From assembly GCA_003255025.1 (NCBI GenBank), contig QANY01008030.1, forward strand, positions 481,251 through 545,250: a stretch of 64,000 bases of DNA, given 5' to 3'. Made by a program: the position numbers and the translations under genes. Source of the DNA: Datisca glomerata. Taxonomy: Eukaryota; Streptophyta; Magnoliopsida; Cucurbitales; Datiscaceae. Positions 1 to 10,842 of this stretch are shown piece after piece. The notes below the pieces were generated by a model that saw nothing but the letters and a program-made list of their open reading frames with translations, was not told the DNA's origin and did no database searches. Numbering within the stretch: the stretch's first letter is position 1; each line of letters starts with the position of its first letter.

Positions 1-3000
1 CCTGAATCATCTTCAGGACAGCTGAACATGATGAATCAGGATGCACCAAATCCTGATGAACCAGAAGAGTATTCACTCTCTCAAATTCTTGACATTCAGA
101 AGAATTTTGATGATTCCCTCAACAAACTATCTTCTAACTATTCCAAAAGACCTACGACTCGTACGGCTTTAACTGGACCAAGTAGGTATTATTACCCTAG
201 ACCTACTCCCCAAGATATTTTGTATGAAGAAGACTTTCTTCATTCTCAGAAATCTTACCATGGGAAAACCATCTATGAATGGAACATAGATGGGAAAATA
301 GAATATCAGGTCTTCGAGACCATTCATCAAATGATCATGTATTCTTCTGTCTGTAAATAGAATGATAATACAGATAACCAGATCTGCAGATTCCTGGTCA
401 ATGGTTTCACAGGAATACTGAAAGGCTGGTGGGATAATTGTCTCACTGAAAGTCAACGCCAAGAAATCTTAGACTCTTTCAAAATTCATATTGACCCGAT
501 CACTGGTACTCACACCAGAACTGAAGACGCTTGTTACACTCTAGCCCAATCCCTTATCCACCATTTCCTTGGCCCAGGAATTGTCAATACTGATAGACAC
601 AGAGAACTCCTCCAAAACCTGAGATGCCCTTCTCTGACTCACTTCAGATGGTACAAAGATGTCTTTCTGATGAAAGTCATGCAAAGAAGTGATGCAAACA
701 ATGAACATTGGAAGGCAAAGTTCATTGATGGCCTCCCAAGTCTTTTTGCTGAAAGAGTAAGAAGAAAACTCCGAGATAAGCATGATCAAATGGATATTCC
801 ATATGATCAATACAGATATGGACATCTCATTGCCCTAGTAATAGAAGAAGGACTAGGCTTATGCAATGATATGAAACTTCAACATATGATGAAGAACCAG
901 AATCTTGACAACAGAAAAGAATTAGGCGAATTTTGTGATCAATTTGCCTATGATACGAAAATTCATTATCCAACCACTTCTTCTTCATCCAAGCCTCCTA
1001 GGATCTTTTCAAAGCATCCTAAACCGCATAAAAAATACTTCTCCAAAAAGAATTTCAGACATAAAGAACCCAAATATAAACCTCCACCACATCAGAAGTC
1101 TCATAACAGTAAACTCAAAGCTGTCTGTTACAAGTGTGGATTAACTGGACACTTTGCCAGCAAATGTCGATCTAAATTCAAAAGAAAACTTCATGAGTTA
1201 GCTCTCGATGAAGAAACCCAACAGAAGATTCTGAAATGTCTCTCTGAAGACAGTTCTACCACCAATTCAGATAATGACGTTGCATACATTTCTGCATCTG
1301 AATCTGATTCTTCTACCACTTCTGATCAACCTGATCAACCTTGCTGCAGCTCTAAGAACTGCAATGCCATAACAGAATCTAACTATTGGAAGGCAATAGT
1401 TGAAATGAATGGTTTAGATCTGAAAGGACCAGGTCTAAATGTTTTAACTGACACTCAACGATCTCTTCTTGCCACAGCTGATCAAATTACCGATCCAGAA
1501 ATGAAACTCAAGTTTCTTGAAACTTGTTACAAAGAATATTCTACTCCTGATATCAAACCTGTAGAAAATTACAGTATGAAAGAACTGTTAAACCGTATTC
1601 AAAAGGAGTATATACCTCATAAACCTGTCACCATTTCTGATCTGAAAATGGAAATCAATACTATAAAATCTGACATCCAGCAGTTAAAAACTGCACATCA
1701 AATCTTTTCTCACGAGTTAAATCTCTTCAAACAGTTTACAACAAAAGGGAAAGCCCCTGTTGTGTTCCCAGATCTGCCTTCACCAGATCAACCAGGTCAA
1801 AGTCAAAGTCAAACTTTGACTTCACCAGATCAGACTTGTCAGATCTCACCAGATCAGACAAAAGAAAATAACCCGTATCTCTTCCTTCTTAACCAGGTAA
1901 CTTTTCAGAAATGGTATACTAAGATTACCTTAGTAATCAAACCTTATTTCCTCATAACTGACGCCATTGTCTTAATCGATAGTGGTGCAGATATGAACTG
2001 TATCCATGAAGGATTAATTCCTTTAAAATATTTTCATACAACCACTCAATCTCTCACAAGCGCCAGTGGAAATTCTATGAGAATTCATTACAAGATACCA
2101 GAAGCGCTTATCTGCAAACAGGGAGTTTGCATACCTGCCTCATTTGTGCTCATAAAGAATATGACACAAAGCATTATATTAGGCAATCCTTTTCTAAATT
2201 CAATTATGCCTATTACCAGAATTGATACCTCAGGTATCCATACAGTTGTAGATACTGTTGACATTTCCTTTGAATTCATTTCCAAACCGTATACAAAGGA
2301 AGTTGATATCATCGGATATATGATTGATAATAAAACCAATCAGATCAATTTATTACAAAAAGAAATACATTTCTTAACTGTTGACCAACGAATTCAACAA
2401 CCAGCACTACAAAAGAGAATTCAAACTATTCTTCATGAATTCCAATCTGAGACTTGTAGTGATATCCCTAATGCTTTTTGGGATAGAAAGAAACACATCA
2501 TTTCTTTGCCATATCAGCCTGACTTCAATGAGAAGAATATTCCTACTAAATCCAGACCTAGTCAAATGAAGAAAGAATATTTAGAACTCTGCAAAACTGA
2601 CATTGAATCTTTGTTAACAAAGAAATTAATTAGACCCAGTAAATCTCCTTAGAGTTGTACTGGTTTCTATGTAAACAAAAATGCTGAGATAGAAAGAGGA
2701 TCACCTAGATTAAAGATTAATTATAAACCATTAAATGATGCTTTACAATGGATTAGATATCCAATTCCGAATAAAAAAGATCTGTTAGATAGACTTTATG
2801 ATTCTGTGATCTTTTCGAAATTTGATCTAAAATCTGGATTCTGGCAAATCCAAATCGCTGAAGCTGACAGGTATAAAACTACCTTTACTGTACCTTTTGG
2901 CCATTTTGAATGAAATGTTTTACCATTTGGTGTTAAAAATGGTCCATCTGAATTCCAGCATATAATTAATGATATTTTCAATGATTATACTGCTTTCATT

Positions 3001-3846
3001 ATCTGTTACATTGATGATGTCTTAATTTTCTCATCATCCATAGACCAGCATTTTAAACATCTGAATATTCTGAAGCATGTGATTATTAGAAATGGCTTAG
3101 TTTTATCTGCTCCTAAAATGAAATTATTTCAAACAACTGTTAGATTCTTAGGCCATAACATATCTAATGACACTATTATTCCCATTAACCGTAGTATAGA
3201 GTTTGCATCTAAGTTTCCAGATGAAATAACAGACAAAACTCAATTACAATGCTTTCTAGGAAGCCTGAACTATATCCGTGACTTTTATCCTCAATTAACT
3301 CAGGATACTGCCTTATTAAATCAAAGACTCCAAAAGAAACCTATACCTTGGACATCAGATCTTACTTTAGCAGTTAAGCACATTAAGGCTAAAATTCAAC
3401 AATTACATTGTTTAGCTTTACCACACCCGACATGGAATAAAATAGTAGAAACTGATGCCTCTAACCTAGGATATGGAGGTATTCTGAAACAGCTAAATCC
3501 CCAAACTCATAAAGAAGAATTATTAAGATTCACCTCTGGTACTTGGAAAGGACCAGCAAAAAATTACCCGACAATTGAACAAGAATGTTTAGCTATTGTG
3601 AAATGTGTTTTAAAATTTCAAGATGATCTTTTAAACCAACATTTTCTTCTCCGTGTTGATTGCTCTGCTGCAAAATAGATTTTCAAAAATGATGTTCAAA
3701 ATCTTGCATCTAAACAAATATTTGCATCATGGCAAAGTATTTTATCTATCTTTGACTTTGATATTGAATATATTAAATGTGAACAGAATTCTCTTCCTGA
3801 TTTTCTAACCCGTGAATATTTACAGGAAAAACTCAATCATGAGTAA
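1..3846 (+). pseudogene. Endogenous pararetrovirus polyprotein (coat - protease - RT - RNase H), decayed
   Basis: Integrated caulimovirid copy, most like the florendovirus/petuvirus group (lineage is inference). The window opens inside the polyprotein, so any movement-protein part lies to the left. Seen in order: a coat-protein-like region with a GWWDN motif (about 430-445), a CCHC zinc knuckle (CYKCGLTGHFASKC, about 1126-1170), an aspartic protease motif (LIDSGAD, about 1970-1993), reverse transcriptase with YIDD (about 3007-3018), and RNase H (ETDASNLGYGG, about 3449-3480). All of it lies in one frame to the TAA at 3844. That frame is broken by four in-frame stops: TAG 358, TAG 2650, TGA 2911 and TAG 3676. 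I saw no frameshift. The stops hit the coat region, the protease/RT junction, RT and RNase H, so no full enzyme can be made. Once, the protein would have packaged and reverse-transcribed a circular DNA genome. Confidence 0.88.
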
Positions 3847-5180
3847 CCGAGGAAGAGGCCGTAGCTCTTGTGGGCGTGGACGTGGCAGAATTAATCTGCA
3901 AGATCCGAATGATGGGATTTTCTGACCCTCAGAATTCCTCAGTCTGCAAGAGGCTACTCGTAAGAGTACAAAAGAAGTCCTATTGACACCTGAACAATAT
4001 ATACTTAACCGAATGACTGAGGAGCGAATCCTCATTATTGAACCGAATGATGAAAAATGGATGGAAGATCCATGGGAGATCAAAAATCGTTATCTCTCCA
4101 CACAACAGTATCCAACCAGGTTTGAACACTATCGATATATTTATGAGGCTATAGTAGTTCAATCTGGAAGCATGGAAATAAGACATACATTCTTTTAGTA
4201 AGACTGTTATCCGCAATTTTATTTCCATTAATCAATGGGGTTTCCATCCTCATACTACTAAAACAATGGAAATACACCAGAAAACAATTAAATACAGCTA
4301 CTGGGATTATATTGAATCCTTTCCCAATACGTTTTATTATCAAAATCCGATACATAACCATACATGGTTTATCCGTATTTGTCCTGCAGTATTAGACTCA
4401 GGATTACCAAACTGGTTCCTCCTTTGGTGGGATAAATTTGGTATTACCATTGAAACTCTACCAGAAAAATTACAAACTGAATTTAAAGAGTGGCATTCTC
4501 AATATGCCATTTTCCAGAAAAATACCACTGTTTCCAAAGCCTGGATTTATTTTATCATCCGATTTAACATCCCATGGATATGGAAATGGGATTTAAAATG
4601 TGAGTACCAAAATGGTATACCAGTATTAAAACGTATCTTTTTAACTAAATGGTGGGACAAATGTATGAATCCCCACGTACCAGAATTAACCAAAATCATC
4701 AAAACACATGCCCAAGCATGTTATGATTCTATACCTAAACCTGTACCAGCACCTACGAGCAACCCTTTCCTAAATGCTCAAAACCTAATTAAACAGCAAT
4801 TCTCTCACATCAGTGAACAAGATCTAGCAGTAAAAACCATGGCCTTTGTGAAAAACCAATTCCTTCATGTTTTTGGTTCTGACACATCTTCTATGGCCAC
4901 AACCAGTACCAACCCGAGTCCATCCAGACCATTATCCATCTCACCTCCTCCTGCCATCACTGATCTCAGTCTGGACATCAGTCAACATAATGCTTTCAGC
5001 ATCCTTGCAGGCGAGAGCCAAGACCCTGCAAATGACATACCAGACTTGACGCCAGACCTGACCACGACAGAGGACCCACCAGAGCCTACAATTGCTGACT
5101 TTTGGGATTCCTTAGCCGCAATAATTTCTGACCAGATTGACAAAGACAAAGACCAGAAAGGAAAAGGCAAGCTCCACTAA
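3839..5180 (+). pseudogene. Pararetrovirus second ORF (function unknown), broken
   Basis: A second viral frame whose ATG (3839) overlaps the polyprotein terminator in an ATGAGTAA arrangement, as expected for coupled or reinitiated translation. The first ~17 codons are rich in Arg-Gly (RGRGRSSCGRGRGR), which suggests nucleic-acid binding. A TGA at 3923 interrupts the frame. The same frame continues to a stop at 4196. The rest is in another frame, open from about 4191 to 5180, so there is a frameshift near 4190. The distal part is Trp-rich (LLWWDKFG, WIWKWDLK, KWWDKC) and ends in a Pro/Ser/Asp-rich tail. Florendoviruses carry a second ORF of unknown function at this place, and the order and overlap fit that. 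I do not assign a function. Confidence 0.7.
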
Positions 5181-5540
5181 GCCTCATTGACGAGCTGTCC
5201 TCCAAATCACAGTACCAGACAACAACGTCTACAGTAAAGCTCTTAGCTGTTCGACACAAACAGTGACAGACAAAGAATTCTACAGAACTACTCTATCATC
5301 CGCACATGTGGACGATGCTCAGCACACCACTTTATGTTATGTAATTATAGACTACTATTGTATAGTTACTTTTTATCTACACATGTACTCTAATTAGGTT
5401 ACTTTTGTATTGTGTGTACCCTAGTTAGATTACTTCTGTATTATAAAAGGGATCTCTCACCCTTGTTGAGAGGAAGAACTTTTCGTGTAAAATAAAATTT
5501 TCCTTATGCTATAGACTGCTCATGTGTTGAGCTATTAAGA
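5181..5540 (+). promoter_or_regulatory. Pararetrovirus intergenic promoter region
   Basis: Noncoding stretch after the second viral ORF. TATAAAAG lies at 5442 and AATAAA at 5491, about 50 bases downstream. A TATA box shortly followed by a poly(A) signal is the usual layout of caulimovirid terminal redundancy, where the signal is skipped on the first pass. I found no tRNA-Met primer site here. It should lie in the leader next to the 5' end of the virus, which is outside the window or lost. Where the virus ends and the host begins is not clear. Confidence 0.6.
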
Positions 5541-5983
5541 TTGCCTTACCCTTACTCTCTCACTCCCTCTTCTCTCTGATCTGCGCACACCTACACATAC
5601 CACGTTGTTGTCACCAGGAGCGCTAGTGCTCTGTAACCGTAAGTTGTTCTTCCCCATATCACCTGTTGCATGAGACCATGTATAACTTAATATAAACCGT
5701 GTATAACCATGACTATAAACTCTACTAATCATGATCCTGCTGCTAGCCTAAGGCACTCAATATGTATATATTATGGTTGAGGGCGTACTCACTGTACTAC
5801 AGTAAGGTCAGGAAACAATCAATGAACACTGAGTGGGACGTCACCCAAATCGCGTCTGGGCAGGTCTGTTGAGCAGAGATTGCGTTAAGACCGTTGACCC
5901 CTGTAAAACGTTGACAGACGTGCTTAGTGTAAGTTATTTTATTATCTGATCTCGCTGAACCTACAGTGTTTTGCCTCCTCACA
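5541..5983. other. Stretch without recognisable gene
   Basis: Between the viral promoter and the microsatellite. It could be viral leader or host spacer. Open frames here are short and lack known motifs. Confidence 0.4.
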
Positions 5984-6426
5984 TGATATATATATATATA
6001 TACACATACATATACATACATACATACATACATATACATACATACATATACATACATACATACATACATACATACATACATACATACATACATACATACA
6101 TACACATATACATACATACATACATACACACATACAGACATACATACATACATACACACATACATACATACATACATACATACATACATACATACATACA
6201 TACATACATACATACATACATACATACATACATACATACATACATACATACATACATACATACATACATACATACATACATACATACATACATACATACA
6301 TACATACATACATACATACATACATACATACATACATACATACATACATACATACATACATACATACATACATACATACATACATACATACATACATACA
6401 TACATACATACATACATACATACATA
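5984..6426. repeat. (CATA)n tetranucleotide microsatellite
   Basis: About 440 bases of CATA repeat. The left third is impure (TATACATA and CACATA variants, one CAGACATA) and starts with a short (TA)n. The right two thirds, from about 6152, are almost perfect. A single N at 6427 marks the edge, so the true length is uncertain. The Met-Tyr-Val-Cys and Tyr-Ile-His-Thr frames across it are artefacts of the repeat. Confidence 0.97.
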
Positions 6427-6499
6427 NGTATGTGTGGATTATAATTTTAATAATTAGATTTAGATTTTATTACTTCTATTATTTAATTTTCACTAAAAA

Positions 6500-7000
6500 A
6501 AGGCCGACGATGAACTTTGAGATTTTTGGGATACCAAATTTCTCGAACTACTGAGGTGAGAAGTTATTCTTGGGATACCGAGAATAACTCTAATAATGCT
6601 TTGATTTAAAAAGATATAAGAATACAAAAAAAATAATTTTTTTAATGGTCTTTGAACCACCCATTAAAAGTAATTTATTTTGTTCATTTCTATGATACAA
6701 AATGCATCAAATGGGACGTTAAAAAATGAATCTCTTTAACTTTTGCCCTAAAATAAAAAATTGGATAGCATTTGATTAAATTTAATAACCATTTTATAAT
6801 GGGTGTTGTGGGGTGTTAATACCTTCCCCACACACAAACGACTCCCTAACCAACTTTGAGTTTTCGTAGACCAAAAATTTTCATCTTAAAATTGTGTGAC
6901 CAATCACACCCTAAAATGATTGGTGGCGACTCCAAATTTCTTTTTCCTTAAAAAATGAATTTTTTTAATCGCCACTCCGCGTCGCACGCACGTTGCGACA
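6500..7000 (+). mobile_element. Fragment of Tat/Ogre-type Ty3/gypsy LTR or leader
   Basis: Contains the series GGTGTTAATACCTTCCCCAC (about 6803), CGACTCCCTAACC (about 6839), TTTTCGTAGACC (about 6861) and GGTGGCGACTCC (about 6923), then CGCCACTCCGCGTCGC (about 6970). This order of short conserved blocks is familiar from LTR and leader regions of plant Tat/Ogre elements. No partner LTR, protein domain or target duplication was found, so only a fragment is claimed. Assignment rests on remembered motif order. Confidence 0.45.
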
Positions 7001-7060
7001 GCCCCCCACCGCTTCATCTTCTTTGCCTGCAATCCCCTTCCGAGTCTAGCTGCTTCCTTG

Positions 7061-8540
7061 TCAAGAGTAGACTTTCACGTAAAAAGGGTCTAACTTTTTA
7101 GATGGGGAAGAATGATGAGGAGACACCACCTCTATGCCTCCGTGTGTGCTCGGTGAAGTAGTTCGAGGGGATGAAGCCTCCACTCTCTTGGTCCCATTAC
7201 TCTTAGCAACATCCAATGATCCCTTCTTGACTTGATCCTCAGTAAACTCAGGTCTCCTACTTAGTTCTTCTTCCGCAATAAATTGTGGGGGAGTTCTATT
7301 CCTGAATTGCATCACCTCATTGGTTTCTACCGACTCCTCCTTCCTAAACCCCCCTCGAGGATATAGGTTTCACAATCATAGATTTGGGTCTAACTATTAA
7401 ACCTTGATCATCTTCAATCCGGTTAGAATGGGCTGAGAGGCCCGGTTACGACCTGTCTGATCCGAATCAACCCCAGAACGTGAAGAAGCAAGCTTTCCAT
7501 AGCAGAATGCCCATAAACACTTCCTGGAACAGTAGCCTCACGCAATTGGACTTCAAATCTCTCCATATTACGTTATACTACCACCGATGTAGGAATAAAA
7601 CCACTCCGATTCTGCTTATCTTATATTTGGTTGCGTATAGCTTTAGAAAGTTCAACGTCCTCACGTCCACAGCAATTAGACCTCCACACGCGGTGCCTAA
7701 TTCCTTAAAGACATCAATAGTCCAGAGATGAAGTGGCAAGTCCACAACATCCACCCAACCCCCGTAACAATCAACCTTATCCTTCAAAGCATGTTTCTCT
7801 GAACTCGACTTCTCGAAAACCACCTGATGATTGCAAAAAGGCTGCACCTCCTGAAGATTGCAAAAAGGCTGCACCTCCTGAAGATTGATCCCTGCGCCGC
7901 TGAGTATAGCTCTATTCACCTGAAACGGTTTACTCTCGCATCCTTTTTGAAGAAAATTGCACAAGCTGCTGTGAATACTCATCCAAGAATCATGGAAAAA
8001 CGATCTTGTAATAACCAAGGCATTCTCCAAAACTGGCGGAATTGAGTCACCCTTGCCTCCATTCATTACCATCTCTACATATGACTTCTTAGAGTCTCCG
8101 TAGTCAGCCACCAATCTAGTTTTTTGCTCCTTTTCCTTGCTGCTCAAAAGGATACTCAACTCCCTAAAGAACGTTTTCCAACCCCGTTTGTTATGCCTTG
8201 CAGGGAACACGATATTTCTTCCCGAGTTCTTACCTTGGATTGGTTTTGAAAGGAGGCCACCAGCAAAATGAAGTTTGGTTCCCTGTATCTTTCATACGAG
8301 AAGGAACCGTCTTGCAGGGACACCTGCTTCTTTCAACCAATGAATAGCTCCAAGATCAAGCTGATACTATGATTGCTGAACTTGGTTCTCCCAAGAATTG
8401 TCACGTTTGTTCCATAGGAGCCTGCTGCAAAACCCACTAAAAACATCTTGTTTTCAAGCCAAAAGGCTTTTCTGCACTCGTGTCCTCCTTCCGCTCTTCT
8501 CTCTCTACACCAAAATATGTTTGAAACCCCTCTTTCCATT
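7061..8540 (-). pseudogene. DUF4283-type gag-like gene, broken
   Basis: Three minus-strand blocks appear to come from one gene. 8539-8333 contains AFWLENKMFLVGF. 8210-7578 contains FPARHNKRGWKTFF, SYVEMV and the block GGWVDVVDLPLHLWTID, then ELGTACGGLIAVD. 7315-7061 is a Ser/Pro-rich tail. The GGW-LPLHLW-GxACGG pattern is typical of DUF4283 proteins, plant proteins derived from LINE ORF1-like gag. Stops or frame changes separate the blocks (one stop lies between 8333 and 8210). A 27-base unit is duplicated in tandem (7829-7882), giving two copies of NLQEVQPFC. A GC-rich leader (8700-8990) lies upstream. No RT domain was found next to it, so it may be a LINE fragment or a lone domesticated copy. 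Confidence 0.55.
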
Positions 8541-9723
8541 CTGAAGAAACTAGAAGAAGAAAGAAGGCTGAGACTTTACTGAGTGGGGGCTCCAAACCAG
8601 ACTATGATATGAGACAGAGAAAACAACAAACTGACCAAGCTGAGCACAACTAATCCGTTGAAACGAGCCGAAAAATAGGTCTGAAACCTCTGACTGTAGC
8701 ACTCTGACGGCGGCCGGAGAAAATTGACGACGGCGGCCGGAAACCCCTGACGAAGGCCGGAGGTCTACGCTAGACGGGTAGCACCCTGGGTCTCCGACAG
8801 TGATAGGCGACTGGTACCTTGGTTCTCTCAACTATGGAACTCGCAAAGGAACCCTCGAAGATAAACTCATGAAACTGGGAAAGATCGGTTTGGGAAACTC
8901 TCCAGCTAGGGTTAGTTCGCCGGCGAAAATGGATGTCTGGGAACTCTCAGGGTGGGTGTCTCAAGTCGCTCACAGGGTAAAAAAATATTAACATGTCTTA
9001 AAGAAGGAAATCCCATTGTTTGATGCATGTCCTTTAAGAACTAGCATTCTTATGTCTCTAAAAAGTTGGAGTCATGTCTCGGAAAGTTGAACACTACAAA
9101 AGAAATTCTGATCATTACGCTCCTCCATGCCACAATGATTAAACTCTTTCAAGAGTTGAACAGTTCAAGGAGAGTGAACACCAAATATGAAAAGGTAAAG
9201 CATGAGTTCCTAAACATATAATAAATTGAAACAAAGGAAAATGTATTAACTTCCCATTTGCACAGATCGAAAGAAAAAAAAATTTAAGCATTGCCAAAAT
9301 TCTGGAGCACATTACTCTATCAGGTAAAAGAGCATAGGAAACAAGTCTCAAGAAAGTTAAAGAGATAATAATAATTATGGTACACAGTAGAAAATGAATC
9401 AATCCTTCTTCATTGTCAGCCTACATGGAGGATCAATATAAACTTTACAGTAAAACAGTTCAACTGTTTTAAAATAAAGTTCACAGTAGAACAGCCTAGG
9501 TGAACTTGTTAATAGTAGAACTTACAATCTGATTTCTTGTAATTTTTTTACGACTGTGAAGATCTTGTGAATTTTAAAAAGTGATATTATGACTTCATGT
9601 AGTGTGCCTAAACTGTGCATCATTCTGCAACGTCATCTCTCTCTCTCTGATATATACCACCAGCAGTAGTAAAGACATAAAAGAGAAAAAGAGCCTAAAC
9701 AACGTCCAGATTGTAACCCAAAC
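8541..9723. other. Stretch without recognisable coding exon
   Basis: 8700-8990 is GC-rich with repeated CGGCGGCCGG-like motifs, perhaps the leader of the DUF4283 gene. 9000-9720 is AT-rich. I looked here for exon 3 of the CIP111-like gene, which should lie below 9724 on the minus strand, and did not find a convincing one. A short AG-then-AATGATGCA stretch near 9630 hits a stop after nine codons. Confidence 0.5.
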
Positions 9724-10285
9724 CTTATTAGAAGGAAAAACTGTTGCAAAAACGAAAAAGTTTCCTGCTTTACGATTCAGCTTATTTTTATAATCGATCC
9801 CAATATCTCTATAACATTCATCAGCAAATGAAGAGAGAGGGAAGCCATGTGAAAAGTGCTTCCTTGGTGATGCAAGTGATACCTGCAACAAATTTAAACA
9901 AAAAAAACTCAGAAGCAAAATTGGAATTAAATAGACCTTTTGGTCATATGCAAGTAATCGATATGTCTACCCTCAAGTAGAGAAAACCAAATATATTAAA
10001 GAGCAAGTAAAAGATTACCGAGACGATAGTTCCAGTAGCTAACGAAGAAGCAACCATGGAAGATTCGGAAAGCCAAATTTTGCAGCCTCTGGATTCTGCT
10101 TGAACATCAATAACTCGGCCAATGAAAGCAGATTTTCCAATTAGAGAGGGATATTTACTCGAAGCTTCTTCAATATATGGCAAGAGATCTTCGTCACCAA
10201 TTTCTGAATCTGGAGGTGGCGTCGCCAAGTCTGACTTGGACAGTCTAGACTGTTTCTTGGAGTTATTCTTTGTCTTCGAAGACAT
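9724..10285 (-). CDS. CIP111: CIP111-like AAA ATPase, first two coding exons
   Basis: Exon 1 runs 10285 to 10019 (89 codons, ATG at 10285, donor TCG|GTAATC). Exon 2 runs 9882 to 9724 (53 codons, acceptor TTGCAG|GTATCA). Both junctions are in phase 0. The N-terminus is Lys/Ser-rich, followed by [38 protein letters not shown] and, across the junction, [12 protein letters not shown]. This matches my memory of the N-terminal part of Arabidopsis calmodulin-interacting protein 111 (SPATA5/Drg1-like, two AAA domains, about 1000 residues, ribosome maturation). The ATPase domains are not seen. Exon 2 ends before GTTTGG, a weak donor. The rest may lie left of the window, with the repeats of 1-9 kb sitting in an intron, or be lost. 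The upstream leader near 10700 carries CCCTACC-type motifs. Confidence 0.72.
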
Positions 10286-10842
10286 AATCTCAGTGCTGTC
10301 TATAAACTCTTACAACTATGGTTTCTCTCAAGAGCTTTTCGAAATAATCATGCAATGAAAACATTAGCATTATTAGCCCGCGTTCAGAATCAAAGCGGCA
10401 AGATATTAAACTCAAAAAGAAAACCATACCCGTGCTGATCAAAGAGAAACATAACCAAGCTGATCAGAGAAACATAAAACAGGACACTCCACAGAACATA
10501 AAGCTTAATAGAGAAATAAATTTGAGCTGATGAAGAGTAACACCGATGAAGTATCAAACTCAACACAAAATCCTTGCTGCTAGCAGACTGAAGTATTCAC
10601 TAGGGGTGCTAATTCCATTTACAAGAAAATTTGGAAACAACAATCGGAACTAAAAGATAGCAGCTGAATGTAATATGGCATGACACTGAGTTGGAGAAGA
10701 GTTCTACCTGCAATCCTGCACTATGAGAGAGTGGACATGGAAGCCAAACCCTACCGGTAGGGTTTTTTTTTCTCTGTTTTTTGAAAAATAGCCTCTTTGA
10801 TACGCGCAAGGGTGAGATTTAACCTTCTTTTCATGTGTCTTT
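10286..10842 (-). promoter_or_regulatory. Leader and proximal promoter of the CIP111-like gene
   Basis: On the minus strand it holds AAACCCTACC near 10750, a telo-box-like motif common in promoters of housekeeping and ribosome-related genes. A possible 5'-UTR intron donor (GCAG|GTAGAAC) lies near 10709. No other coding frame is convincing. Confidence 0.35.

Noticed and set aside
4867..5049. Small frame inside the second viral ORF
   Set aside because: Shadow in another frame of the Pro/Ser-rich tail.
5797..6444. Long frames of repeated Met-Tyr-Val-Cys or Tyr-Ile-His-Thr on both strands
   Set aside because: They are simply the CATA microsatellite translated; no non-repeat domain.
9600..9650. 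Possible exon 3 of the CIP111-like gene (AG then AATGATGCA)
   Set aside because: Only three residues fit what I expect, then a stop; not enough.
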